A stretch of 64,000 nt of DNA. Source: Candidatus Poribacteria bacterium (GTDB lineage: Bacteria; Poribacteria; WGA-4E; WGA-3G). The DNA is taken from contig JAJEIE010000026.1 in the NCBI GenBank assembly GCA_022827625.1, positions 39,950-103,949 on the forward strand. Reading direction: 5' to 3'. Positions within the stretch are counted from its first letter, which is position 1, and each line of letters begins with the position of its first letter. A program made the position numbers and the translations under genes. Positions 35,994 to 44,842 of this stretch are shown one piece after another. Below the pieces are notes generated by a model. The model was not told where the DNA came from and did not search any database. It worked only from the letters and a program-made list of their open reading frames with translations.

Positions 35994-37952
35994 ATGCCAA
36001 ACAACTTTAGTAGCGCAAGTTTTGGCTTGCAAGCTTCGCCAAAAGTCAGCCTTCGTGCTGTGTTGCTTTCACTCCTCATTACCATTCCGAACTCATACTG
36101 GCTCATGATTAACTGGGGACCCAGTGGTTATGGCACCGGTCAGAGTTTTCCCACCGTCACGACCGTCTATTTCAATGTCATCTTTGTTGTCCTGATTCTG
36201 ATGGCGGCAAACCCCTTACTCCGGGCAATCCGAAAGAATTCCAGTTTCACGGATGCGGAACTGATGGTGATATATCTACTTGTTTCGATTGCTTCCTCCA
36301 TTGCTGGACACGATACGCTCCAAATCTTATGGCCCCTACTTGCTTATCCCATCTGGTTTGCGAGTCCAGAGAACGAATGGGGCGAGTTGTTCCATCGACA
36401 CATGCCGGATTGGCTCACTATTAAAGAACGAAGCGTGTTAGCCAGTTTTTATCAAGGGGATTCATCGCTTCACACCGCGGAACATCTGCAACTCTGGATG
36501 ATCCCTGTGCTTTGGTGGTCCGCCCTCATTATTGTGCTAACCTGTATGATGCTCTGCCTCACGATCCTCATCCGACACCAGTGGGTGAACCACGAAAAAC
36601 TGAGTTATCCAGTCATTCAGATCCCGCTGCAACTCACAGAAAATAGTGGACGCGCCCTCTTGAACAACCGATTGTTTCTGATTGCTGCGGTGCTTGCTGG
36701 CGGAATGAATCTCCTTAACGGTCTCCACTTCTTGTTTCCAATCGTGCCAGGGTTAGGCGGGAGCCAATACAACTTAGGACAGTTTTTCCAGACGAAGCCG
36801 CTGAACGCCATCGGGAGGCTGCCCATTGCAGTCTATCCGTTTGCGATTGGTATGAGTTTTTTCATACCCTTAGAACTCTCGTTCTCTATATGGTTTTTCT
36901 ATCTCTTCCACAAAATGACGCGCGTCTGGGGGACAATGGCGGGCATCGGACATTTACCCGGGTTCCCGTTTCTTGATGCACAATCGTTCGGTGCTTGGTT
37001 CTGTTTAGGCGTTTCCGCTATATGGCTCACCCGAAAATTCATCGCGCGACAGGTGAAAAACGCCTTCTGGGGTGGCAATGGGCAGGAAGATACAACCGGC
37101 ACACCCGCAGTCCATACGCGATATGCAATAATCGGCTTGGTAGTGGGCAGTATCTTTGTGCTTTACTTCTTTAAAAGCACAGGTGCCCCGATCTTCAGCA
37201 TCTTCGGGTACTTTCTCCTCTTTTTTGCGTTGGCGATTGCGATTACGCGCATCCGTGCGGAGGTCGGACCGCCTTCACATGACGTGCCGTGGCGACCCGA
37301 TAAAGTGCTTGTCTCCTTCTTCGGGACACGCCGCATCGGTGCCGAGGGGTTGACGACGTTCAGTATGTTTCACGGCTTTAACCGTTCCTATCGTTGCCAT
37401 CCAATGCCGATTATGTTGGAGGGCTTCAAGGTGGCACAATTGCGTGGGTTGTCGCATAACCGATTTATTATTGCTGTCATCTTAGTAACCGTCGTTGCGA
37501 CGATTTCATCGGCGTGGGCATACTACGCCCAAGGCTACCATTACGGTGCTGCAGTCTACGGCGAGCAGGGACAGTGCCGTTGGACTTATGAGCAATTGAA
37601 GCAGTGGCTCATTAACCCGCAATCTATAGATGTCGGTGCTGTCTCTGCTTCTGGTGGTGCGGTTGCTTTGACGACACTTCTCATGATGCTACGCCGTCGT
37701 TTTATCTGGTGGCCCTTCCATCCTGCAGGTTATGCGCTGTCGCTGAGTTTTTGGAACACGAGTTGGTATTGGTTTTCGATCTTCTTATCTTGGGGGATAA
37801 AGGCGATTCTCTTTCAGGCAGGAGGTTTGCGGACGTACCGTCGTGCGATGCCGTTCTTTATCGGATTGGTTATTGGTGAGTTCGTCGTCGGTGCGATTTG
37901 GACCTTGATTGGTATCGCTCTCGAACGTCCTATGTATCGGTTTATGTTTTAG
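35994..37952 (+). CDS. Large polytopic membrane protein (DUF6784/DUF6785-like), paralogue A
   Basis: 652 residues with some 12-14 membrane helices. It shares colinear blocks with the minus-strand gene at 46020-47960: SPENEWGELFHRHMPDWLTI (GTPENEWRELFWSYLPDWLTI in the other, split as GTPENEWREL and PDWLTI), EKLSYPVIQIPLQL, RIRAEVGPP, FNRSYRCHPMPIMLEGFK and the HPAGYALS end. I place it in the DUF6784/6785 group by recollection. The fold could be transporter-like, but no substrate is known. Its neighbour is the cytochrome at 35067. Confidence 0.8.
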   Translation: MPNNFSSASFGLQASPKVSLRAVLLSLLITIPNSYWLMINWGPSGYGTGQSFPTVTTVYFNVIFVVLILMAANPLLRAIRKNSSFTDAELMVIYLLVSIASSIAGHDTLQILWPLLAYPIWFASPENEWGELFHRHMPDWLTIKERSVLASFYQGDSSLHTAEHLQLWMIPVLWWSALIIVLTCMMLCLTILIRHQWVNHEKLSYPVIQIPLQLTENSGRALLNNRLFLIAAVLAGGMNLLNGLHFLFPIVPGLGGSQYNLGQFFQTKPLNAIGRLPIAVYPFAIGMSFFIPLELSFSIWFFYLFHKMTRVWGTMAGIGHLPGFPFLDAQSFGAWFCLGVSAIWLTRKFIARQVKNAFWGGNGQEDTTGTPAVHTRYAIIGLVVGSIFVLYFFKSTGAPIFSIFGYFLLFFALAIAITRIRAEVGPPSHDVPWRPDKVLVSFFGTRRIGAEGLTTFSMFHGFNRSYRCHPMPIMLEGFKVAQLRGLSHNRFIIAVILVTVVATISSAWAYYAQGYHYGAAVYGEQGQCRWTYEQLKQWLINPQSIDVGAVSASGGAVALTTLLMMLRRRFIWWPFHPAGYALSLSFWNTSWYWFSIFLSWGIKAILFQAGGLRTYRRAMPFFIGLVIGEFVVGAIWTLIGIALERPMYRFMF

Positions 37953-38050
37953 ATGGGTATTCGGTTTTCAGTTTTCAGTTTTCAGTCAGCGTCATTTAAA
38001 TTGAACTCACGTTAAAATAAAACAACCTGCACCCTTAAGGAAAACGAATT

Positions 38051-38881
38051 ATGAAACTTAGTTGCCTCCCCGTTTCTCTGTACGACGACCTTTTCACCGG
38101 AAAAAGCGATGTTACGGATTGGATTCAGTTCGGCGCGGAATTAGGATTAGATGCTGTTGATTTTAGCATCAAATTCTTCCCAGAACGCGATACAGCGACT
38201 TTGGATCGCACGATTGCTGCCCTTGAGAAGTTTAGCGTCCAGACGTGTATGCTCGCCTGTTATTCCGACTTCACGCATCCCGATCCAACCCAACGCCAGC
38301 AAGAGTTAGTCAATCTGAAAGCCGACATCGCATTGGCGAAAACGTTAGGTGCAAAGTTTGTGCGTGTGACAGCGGGACAAAACCATCCGGGTATTGAGCG
38401 CACAACTGGAGTCCGATGGGTAGTAGATGGATTCCATCGCGCCCTTGATGAAGCCGAAAGCCACGGGATTACCCTCGCTTATGAGAATCATACCAAAGGC
38501 GCGCCTTGGGATTATTGGGACTTCTCACAACCGACAGAGATTTTCTTGGAAATTCTGAATGCCCTCTCGGACACACCGCTTGGTGTCTGCTTTGATACAG
38601 CAAACCCGCTCGTTCTCGGCGAGGATGTGCTCACGCTTTTGGACAAGGTCATTGAGCGCGTCGTTGTGCTTCATGTTTTTGATATGCGCGAGGTGGGAAA
38701 GTTCGAGGCGGTTCGGGTTGGGACGGGTGCCGCACCGATTTCAGAGGTCTTCTCTCGTATGAGGCAGGCAGGTTATGACGGCTGGCTCAGCATTGAGGAA
38801 GCCAGCCGTTTGGGAAAAGAAGGCTTTACAGAATCCATCGTGTTTGTTCGAGAGGCGTGGCAACAGGCACTGTCCGTGTGA
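38051..38881 (+). CDS. Sugar phosphate isomerase/epimerase (AP-endonuclease-2 type TIM barrel)
   Basis: 276 residues. Metal-binding strands are visible: LAYENHTKGAPWDYW (Glu), GVCFDTANPLVLGEDVL (Asp), VVLHVFDMRE (His) and GWLSIEEASRLG (Glu). These fit the xylose-isomerase-like fold that epimerises or isomerises sugars and inositols. The particular sugar cannot be told. Start follows AAGGAAAACGAATT. It stands alone, 98 bases after the large membrane protein. Confidence 0.88.
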   Translation: MKLSCLPVSLYDDLFTGKSDVTDWIQFGAELGLDAVDFSIKFFPERDTATLDRTIAALEKFSVQTCMLACYSDFTHPDPTQRQQELVNLKADIALAKTLGAKFVRVTAGQNHPGIERTTGVRWVVDGFHRALDEAESHGITLAYENHTKGAPWDYWDFSQPTEIFLEILNALSDTPLGVCFDTANPLVLGEDVLTLLDKVIERVVVLHVFDMREVGKFEAVRVGTGAAPISEVFSRMRQAGYDGWLSIEEASRLGKEGFTESIVFVREAWQQALSV

Positions 38882-38925
38882 CAGTACCATTTGGTTTTAA
38901 AATTTCTGCATGGAAACCCCCTAAA

Positions 38926-38943
38926 TCCCCCTTATCAGGGGGA
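38926..38943. terminator. Hairpin between convergent genes (CCCCCT family)
   Basis: TCCCCCT-TATC-AGGGGGA followed by CTTTGAG. It lies between the stops of the isomerase and the dioxygenase. A degenerate relative (CTCCCCTGATAAGGG) occurs near 63040, so this is a dispersed repeat that may serve as terminator for both genes. Confidence 0.55.
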
Positions 38944-38978
38944 CTTTGAGTGGGAGCTAACCGAAAAGTTAAATGACA

Positions 38979-39830
38979 CTATCCGCGGGACGGTTCACTC
39001 ATCCGTTCCTGTGCTTGCCGCGAGAGTTCAGCGAGGTGTCCATCGTTTGCCCTGACCTGTTCGAGGTGTATCCACCGTTCCGGGGTTGCCGTACGTATCA
39101 TCTTCTCGCCATACTTCCGATCAATCCAGAACCGTGCAGATCCACCGATATAGGCTTGCAATGCGTCTAACTTGTCATCAGGATACCGTTGACAAAGATT
39201 CATCGTGAACATCCGGCGGCGTACGCCACCACCGAAAGCGGCGTGCTTTGTGTTATGATTAAACAACACCAAATCGCCCGGCGTTGTCTCAAAAGCCACT
39301 GCTGGCACATCTCGTCCGTGTATTTCCCAGAGGTCTTGGCTCTTTCCGACCTGCTTTGAGAGTCCATCTGCATAGTTATCGCCGAATAGGTGGCTGCCGG
39401 GAATAACGCGAAGTGCTCCAGTATCGCGCGTCAGTGGATCAAGATAGAATGCGATCTTTATGTGCATCGGGTCTTCGAGTTTATGTCCACCGTCCGAGTG
39501 CCACCCTGTATCGCCGACATAGAAATTCCCGTCGCTGCCCATATAGTTGAAATCGTCACCGAGCAACGTCTTCGCAATAGCGAGGATTCTCGGATCGTCC
39601 AGCAGGGCGCACAACTCTTCGTGTTGATCAATAAACGGAACGATACAGGAGCGAGCCGTGCCTTCATGCGGTTTACCGTCATGACCGCCGCCTCTTTCCT
39701 GCCAGACGGTTTCAAAAGCGTCCTGAATCGCTGTGATCCGGTCTGCCATCAGTTGTGGGAAACTGAGGTAACCGAACGTCTTGAAAAAATTAATTTCCGA
39801 ATCGGTGATAGTGAAATCGTGCTGATTCAT
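38979..39830 (-). CDS. Phytanoyl-CoA dioxygenase (PhyH) family protein
   Basis: Fe(II)/2-oxoglutarate dioxygenase of 283 residues. The iron triad is H111 and D113 (GWHSDGGH) with H196 (NHNTKHAAFGGG), and an Arg-rich stretch (GVRRRMF) after it would hold 2-oxoglutarate. GALRVIPGSHLFGD is the typical substrate-side loop. Members hydroxylate lipids, small metabolites or osmolytes; the substrate here is unknown. It shares the enzyme class but little sequence with the gene at 43488-44660. Confidence 0.9.
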   Translation of the reverse strand: MNQHDFTITDSEINFFKTFGYLSFPQLMADRITAIQDAFETVWQERGGGHDGKPHEGTARSCIVPFIDQHEELCALLDDPRILAIAKTLLGDDFNYMGSDGNFYVGDTGWHSDGGHKLEDPMHIKIAFYLDPLTRDTGALRVIPGSHLFGDNYADGLSKQVGKSQDLWEIHGRDVPAVAFETTPGDLVLFNHNTKHAAFGGGVRRRMFTMNLCQRYPDDKLDALQAYIGGSARFWIDRKYGEKMIRTATPERWIHLEQVRANDGHLAELSRQAQERMSEPSRG

Positions 39831-40020
39831 CTGTAATCCTCCAAGTGGTGCAATAGGGAATCTGGAATGTTAATAGGGTATCATACCATATTAAGTTATA
39901 AGTTATAAGTTATAAGTTAAGGAGAGGGATTTGGAAATCCCGCCTACTCCGAAAAAATTTGCTAAATTGGTAAATTAATGTTACTATTATTCAAGACTCT
40001 CGCCGACTAAAAGGTTGTCC

Positions 40021-40815
40021 ATGGCTATCAATTCCAAATCTTTTCCTGCCTATTTTGCGCTCTTTAAGGTAACGTTCCGCCAGATGTTCTGGAGTCGCCG
40101 AACCGTGTTAATTCTACTCGGGTGTCTGCTACCGATTGTCATTGCTCTCGTATTTCGATTTATCGTACGAAGCGGTGGAATGGTGAATCGGTTCATTCCA
40201 CAAACGACGCTGATTTTGTACGGACTCTTAGTGAATCTATTGGCGATTTTTTATGGGACTGCAATCATCTCCGATGAGATTGATGGCAAAGGTTTGACGT
40301 ATCTTCAGATGCGTCCACTCCGTAAACCGGCAATTCTCCTTAGTAAGTTCGTAGCCTACCTCCTCGGGACGGTTGCCCTCGTTGCTGTATCACACCTAAT
40401 CCTGACAAGCGTTATGGTAACACACCCAAGACTCGACAAGAGTGTGTTCTTTCAGTTTGGGATGAGCCTGCGCTACACAGCATCGTTGACTTTGGCGTTG
40501 TTGGTTTATGGAGCACTTGCGGCGGTTTTTGCAGCAAGATTTAAGAACCCGGTCCTCTGGGGATTAGTATTCGTGATGGGATGGGAAAGGATTGCATCAA
40601 GTCCACTGATGACGGTGGGAATCAAACGGTTGTCTATATCACACTACCTTTTTGTTCTATTTCCGAGTTACAAACTGCCGCGCAGCCAACTTAATGCGTT
40701 CTTAGGGAGTTCACCGCCGCCAGCATGGGTAGCACTTTTGGTTATTTGTTTCTTGACGATAGTGCTCCTGTACTTCGCTATTAGAATCTTCAGGGCGCGC
40801 GAGTACTTGATGTAG
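40021..40815 (+). CDS. ABC-2 type transporter permease
   Basis: 264 residues, six membrane helices. The first cytosolic segment (FKVTFRQMFWSRRTVLILLG) and the extracytoplasmic TAIISDEIDGKGLTYLQMRP between helices 2 and 3 are typical of ABC-2 permeases, where TYLQMRPLRKPAILLSK is the conserved turn. ATG 40021 is preferred (AAAGG six bases upstream); the frame also begins at TTG 40015. No ATPase gene lies next to it, so it either uses a distant one or is a lone subunit. Exported compound unknown. Confidence 0.82.
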   Translation: MAINSKSFPAYFALFKVTFRQMFWSRRTVLILLGCLLPIVIALVFRFIVRSGGMVNRFIPQTTLILYGLLVNLLAIFYGTAIISDEIDGKGLTYLQMRPLRKPAILLSKFVAYLLGTVALVAVSHLILTSVMVTHPRLDKSVFFQFGMSLRYTASLTLALLVYGALAAVFAARFKNPVLWGLVFVMGWERIASSPLMTVGIKRLSISHYLFVLFPSYKLPRSQLNAFLGSSPPPAWVALLVICFLTIVLLYFAIRIFRAREYLM

Positions 40816-40853
40816 GTCGAAGTTCGGCGAAACATCGCGAGGCATAGAAGAAA

Positions 40854-41843
40854 TTGACAAACCGGAGACAGGATTACCACGTCCAAGAAGATCAGGACGG
40901 CACTCGTTTGGACCGGTTTCTAATCCGTAAAACCGAAGGTGTATCTCGCACCTATCTCCAGAAACTGATTCGCGCCGGTGAAGCCACCGTCAACGACAAA
41001 ATCGCCAAACAACCGAGTTATCAACTTCAGCACGGCGATCGGGTCTGTTTGACGTTTCCTGCGCCGCGCCCTCTGGATACTCTACAGCCTGAGAAGGTCG
41101 CGCTTGATATCCTTTACGAGGATAGCCACTTGATTGTCTTGAACAAACCCGCAGGGATGCTTGTTCATCCGGCAAATGGGGTGAACGTCGGTACGCTTGT
41201 CAATGCCCTGCTCGCTCACTGTCGTGCAGACTTGTCCGGTATCGGTGGTGTGGAAAGACCAGGGATTGTTCACAGGTTAGACAAGGATACCTCAGGAATT
41301 CTGGTTGTTGCGAAAACGGATGTCGTGCATCGCGGGCTCGCCGTTCAATTTGAGAAGCATAGCATTACCCGTCAGTACGTCGCTGTCATCTGTGGGGCCC
41401 CTGTTGAGACTGCTGGCACAATAGATGCCCAAATTGCTCGGAGTCGGCGGGATCGACGGCGGATGACAACGGTTGAAACAGGCGGACGACATGCCGTCAC
41501 GCACTACGAAGTTTTAGAAGTGTATCCAAAGTTCGCGCTTCTTCAACTGGCATTAGAAACCGGACGGCTCCATCAGATTCGTGTCCATCTACAAAGTATC
41601 GGTCATCCGGTAGCAGGGGACGCAATTTATGGTGGTGAGCAGCGCGCCTTAAACGATGCCGACACGGTTGAACTAAGACAGGCACTCACAAGGCTTAAAC
41701 GACAAGCCTTACACGCACGCCTGCTCGGATTTCTGCATCCGGCTACAGGCGAAAACTTGACCTTTTCGGCTCCAATGCCAGAAGATATACAGCGAGTCAT
41801 TGGTGCCTTAAGGAGAAAAGCGACAGGACAGCATTCATTGTGA
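40854..41843 (+). CDS. RluA/RluD-family 23S rRNA pseudouridine synthase
   Basis: 329 residues: S4 RNA-binding domain at 17-75 (TRLDRFLIRKTEGVSRTYLQ), then the catalytic domain. HRLDKDTSGILVVAKT at 140-155 includes the nucleophilic Asp143; LETGRLHQIRVHLQSIGHPV and GDAIYGG are the other family motifs. It converts uridines in 23S rRNA, probably in the helix 69 region if it is the RluD type. The start codon is TTG; no clear ribosome binding site is seen. Confidence 0.92.
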   Translation: MTNRRQDYHVQEDQDGTRLDRFLIRKTEGVSRTYLQKLIRAGEATVNDKIAKQPSYQLQHGDRVCLTFPAPRPLDTLQPEKVALDILYEDSHLIVLNKPAGMLVHPANGVNVGTLVNALLAHCRADLSGIGGVERPGIVHRLDKDTSGILVVAKTDVVHRGLAVQFEKHSITRQYVAVICGAPVETAGTIDAQIARSRRDRRRMTTVETGGRHAVTHYEVLEVYPKFALLQLALETGRLHQIRVHLQSIGHPVAGDAIYGGEQRALNDADTVELRQALTRLKRQALHARLLGFLHPATGENLTFSAPMPEDIQRVIGALRRKATGQHSL

Positions 41844-41949
41844 TAGCAGGGCTATTTAGTTTTAAAAGTAGTAGGTACACGCCGTGTGCCGTAACAGATG
41901 TAGCTCTTGCGTTTTATATGTTTTTACTTCATAGGAAGCGGACTTGCTT

Positions 41950-41972
41950 CGTTCCTACTGTACATGCTATAC
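41950..41972 (+). promoter_or_regulatory. Promoter of the 41996 gene
   Basis: A weak -35 candidate lies near 41944-41949 (TTGCTT), spaced 17-18 bases from TATACT at 41967-41972, which is preceded by TGC (extended -10). The leader is about 17 bases, just enough for the AAGGAGG site. Confidence 0.55.
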
Positions 41973-41995
41973 TAATAGAAAAGGAGGGGTTTCTG

Positions 41996-42325
41996 ATGTC
42001 AGATCAAGATTTTCGAGAACGTGTACTATCTGCCTTAGAACGATTAGAGCAAAAAACTGACCGGCTGGAACAGAAATTTGATCAGAAGTTTGAATCTCTG
42101 GAACAGAAATTTGAGCAGCAATATGAACGTCTGGAACAGAAATCTGAACAGAAGTTTGAATCTCTGGAAACCCGTTTTGGACTTTTGGAACAAAATGTCG
42201 GTTGGATCCGAGGGAAAATGGAGGGAAAGTTAGAAGCGGGTGCGACTTTATGAAGTCGCGTAGCCGTCGGTACCGCGATTGTCTCCGCGATAATTGCCTT
42301 GTTTGCACTGTTGAGGGGATTGTAG
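41996..42325 (+). pseudogene. Coiled-coil plus membrane-helix protein interrupted by in-frame TGA
   Basis: Starts at ATG 41996 after AAGGAGGGG. The first 85 codons give MSDQDFRERVLSALERLEQK and repeats of LEQKFEQKFESL, a long coiled coil, to WIRGKMEGKLEAGATL. A TGA at 42251-42253 then interrupts, and the same frame continues VAVGTAIVSAIIALFALLRG to a TAG at 42323. The intact paralogue at 51379-51636 ends in just such a membrane helix. The TGA lies in the loop of a perfect palindrome (GCGACTT-TATG-AAGTCGC, 42242-42259). The product is either a truncated soluble coil or a pseudogene. Confidence 0.75.
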
Positions 42326-42340
42326 AAAGGGAAGTCCACT

Positions 42341-43324
42341 ATGGAATATGTCAATTTTGGAAAAGCAGGGGTTAAAGTGAGTCCGCTCGCGTTGGGTTTA
42401 GGTCTCAGGGGACAAGGCGATGCCGATGCCGCCCAAAGACTGATTGAACACGCTATTGATTCGGGTATCAACCTCATTGATTGTGCCAACATCTATGGAC
42501 TGATGGATGATCGTGCCAATGTTGGTCGCTCTGAGGAGATCCTCGGTAAAGCGATTCAGGGAAAACGTGATGATGTGGTGATTACGTCAAAGGTTTTCAG
42601 TCAGATGGGAACAGGTCCGAACGATGCTGGACTGTCGCGCTACCATATTATGCGTGAGGTTGAGCGTTCTTTGAAGCGACTCAATACCGACCATATTGAT
42701 GTCTATCTCATTCATGCCTATGATGAGACAACGCCACAGGAAGAGACGATTCGAGCATTGGACGATCTGGTGCGTGCGGGTAAGACGCGTTATATCGGTT
42801 GCTGTAATCATCAGGCGTGGCAGGCGTGTAAAGCGCTCTGGATCGCCGATAGCATCAACGCAACGCCTTATATGTGCATCCAGAACATGTATAACCTTCT
42901 GAATCGGGATTTGGAAACAGAGATGTTCGGGCTGGTCCGCGAGGAAGGGTTAGGGGTCATGTGTTATAGTCCGTTAGCCGTCGGTTTGTTGAGCGGTGTC
43001 TATTCTCCTGATGAACCACCACCGGCTGGTACTTTATGGGCAAAACGCCAAGATGAGTTTTCGCAGCGGATGCGCGGGGCAACTGGACAGGTGATTTCAA
43101 CACTGAAGCGGTTGGCAGCCGAATTGGGCAAAACGCCAGCACAACTTGCCGTGGCGTGGGTGCTTTCACATCCAGAAGTCACTATCGCCATCAGTGGCAG
43201 CGACACAATCGAGCAACTGGACGATACACTTGGTGGTGTCGGTTGGGAACTCGATTCGGCGATTCGAGAAGCGTTGGACGAGGTTTCTCGCTCGTTTGTC
43301 CGTCTCATCGCACCACCGGCGTAA
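42341..43324 (+). CDS. Aldo/keto reductase
   Basis: 327 residues, TIM-barrel NADPH oxidoreductase. The catalytic set is visible as Asp and Tyr in LIDCANIYGLMDD, Lys in DVVITSKVF, and His in VDVYLIHAYDE. The cofactor-binding end IAISGSDTIEQLDDTLGG differs somewhat from the usual PIPG pattern but fits the oxidoreductase-like branch. Substrate unknown. Start after AAGGGAAGTCCACT. Confidence 0.9.
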   Translation: MEYVNFGKAGVKVSPLALGLGLRGQGDADAAQRLIEHAIDSGINLIDCANIYGLMDDRANVGRSEEILGKAIQGKRDDVVITSKVFSQMGTGPNDAGLSRYHIMREVERSLKRLNTDHIDVYLIHAYDETTPQEETIRALDDLVRAGKTRYIGCCNHQAWQACKALWIADSINATPYMCIQNMYNLLNRDLETEMFGLVREEGLGVMCYSPLAVGLLSGVYSPDEPPPAGTLWAKRQDEFSQRMRGATGQVISTLKRLAAELGKTPAQLAVAWVLSHPEVTIAISGSDTIEQLDDTLGGVGWELDSAIREALDEVSRSFVRLIAPPA

Positions 43325-43332
43325 TGTGGACT

Positions 43333-43419
43333 GGCGAGGTTAGGAATGCACGTCGCATGAATCAACGGTATTCATGCCTTATGGCATGAACCGAGGCGAG
43401 TACGCCGCAAAACCTCGCC
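43333..43419. repeat. Palindromic repeat with a second repeat nested inside
   Basis: GGCGAGGTT at 43333-43341 and AACCTCGCC at 43411-43419 are the outer ends. The related element at 52715-52768 has the same outer sequence but lacks 43357-43393, which here carries ATGAATCAACGGTATTCATG and GGCATGAACCG, the family seen at 24652 and 63061. Confidence 0.75.
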
Positions 43420-43487
43420 AGCGTTACAAACGAACAGTTTATGATACAAGTTCACTAAAAACCAATAACCAACCACCACCAACCCAT

Positions 43488-44660
43488 TTAAGCTAATTTC
43501 TGGTGGCGTTCCCACTTATCGCCTGCAGCGGCGGCTTGGCGTTCCAATTCAGTCTGCCACCCCACAACTTTTCCCGATTTGATTTGCTGAATATCAAAAC
43601 CGGCATAGCGATCCTCAAGCGTGTCGCCGAGTTTATGTCTTGCCGCCCAACGGTCCCATGCAGTCTTCATCCATTCGTGCGGAAGCGCGTCCCGAACGGT
43701 AGGATCAAGCATCCATGCGAAGCGTGCATCGGAGACCGCCGGTTCTTCGTCGGAGGGACCCCCCCACTTTGACCAACCGATTGACAGCGTGTTGCGCTCA
43801 CGTTCAGGTACACAGTGTCCTGTGTGGATTGTCACCCCATTACGGATGAGGGCTTCTCCCGGTTTAAGGCGGATCGCAACCTGTCCGGGCAGTGGATCTG
43901 TGCCATTCCAACTCGGCGTGTATGGCACACCTTGGTCTTTCATCGATTTTGGAAGCAATACGTCGTGTTCAAGTGGGGTGCGCCATCGGCTATGGCTACC
44001 CGGAACAAGTTCATGGCATTCATCGTCTGCGAGTGCCAAGAACATACCGACGCTGTTGCGTTCGGTAAGTCGCTTCTCATTTTCTTCCTGAATTTCTTTC
44101 CAGCGAATCCGCTCGACCTCCTCGGAATAGGCTTCGGGACCTTCTTGGCGATCTTCTTGTGAGAAGTAACTTTTCCCAGTGCCCCACCATGTTGTGTCTC
44201 GGTGCCATCCGAGTCTGTTCTCTTTTTTGCGGGGATTGCACCAGAGGAGTATGTTCGTCATCACGAGATCTTCTGGTTCTACGTCACACCAAGCCTTGAC
44301 GAAGCCTGTGAAATCTGGGGATCCATAAAATTCAGCGAAAGCCGGTTCTTTAAATGCCGGGTGGATGATGCCTCGGATTGCCCAAGGTTCATTCTCACCT
44401 GCGCGGTGCACATATCCCTTTGAACAATCGATGACATCGTAAACGTTCTCTGGTGCACACGCTTGTGTAACCCGGCGACCCGCCTCCCGTAGGATTGGGA
44501 TCCACGGGTTGCCGACAAAATCGTTGATAATGACAAAACCATGTTCTCTCAGGTGCGCCAATCTTTCAGGTGTTGCGCCGGGAGCTGAGAGCTCAGGTTT
44601 AAAATCAGCAAAAGCTGAAGCACGATAAACCTCTGTTGTCGAGCCTTGATTGTTGTCCAT
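43488..44660 (-). CDS. Phytanoyl-CoA dioxygenase-like protein, long form
   Basis: 390 residues. H153 and D155 (LGWHRDTTWWGTG) and a distal His at 279 or 282 (VTIHTGHCVPERERNTLSIG) would bind Fe(II), with Arg286 or Arg289 for 2-oxoglutarate. HELVPGSHSRWRTPL is the PhyH-type middle motif. An insertion of charged residues (RQEGPEAYSEEVERIRWKEI) lies between. Substrate unknown. The paired presence with another PhyH protein at 38979 is in keeping with the expansion of this family in Poribacteria (from memory). Confidence 0.87.
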   Translation of the reverse strand: MDNNQGSTTEVYRASAFADFKPELSAPGATPERLAHLREHGFVIINDFVGNPWIPILREAGRRVTQACAPENVYDVIDCSKGYVHRAGENEPWAIRGIIHPAFKEPAFAEFYGSPDFTGFVKAWCDVEPEDLVMTNILLWCNPRKKENRLGWHRDTTWWGTGKSYFSQEDRQEGPEAYSEEVERIRWKEIQEENEKRLTERNSVGMFLALADDECHELVPGSHSRWRTPLEHDVLLPKSMKDQGVPYTPSWNGTDPLPGQVAIRLKPGEALIRNGVTIHTGHCVPERERNTLSIGWSKWGGPSDEEPAVSDARFAWMLDPTVRDALPHEWMKTAWDRWAARHKLGDTLEDRYAGFDIQQIKSGKVVGWQTELERQAAAAGDKWERHQKLA

Positions 44661-44752
44661 TATCTGCCTCCTTTGAGCTTTCTGGAACTTGTGTCGAAAC
44701 TTGAGGTTATACTTTCACATAGTATCACAAATTTGTCAAGAATTGCAACTCT

Positions 44753-44808
44753 GATTCCTACGACTCGGTAGGCGCGGTTTCCTAACTGCGCCGGGCTTCC
44801 TGTAGAAA
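44753..44808. repeat. GTAGGCGCGGTTTCCTAAC-type repeat
   Basis: ATTCCTACGACTC followed by GGTAGGCGCGGTTTCCTAAC and TGCGCCGGGCTTCCTGTAG. The CCTAC/GTAGG ends are related to the element at 59697-59770 and to GTAGGAGGGGTTTCTAACCC at 34285. Confidence 0.5.
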
Positions 44809-44842
44809 CATCTCAATTTACCCAATAACTGCTGACTATCGT

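Noticed and set aside
42251..42253. In-frame TGA as a second selenocysteine or as reassigned codon
   Set aside because: No redox motif surrounds it, the palindrome explains it, and TGA is used as normal stop in other genes (rpsK, the 5063 gene, the 38051 gene).
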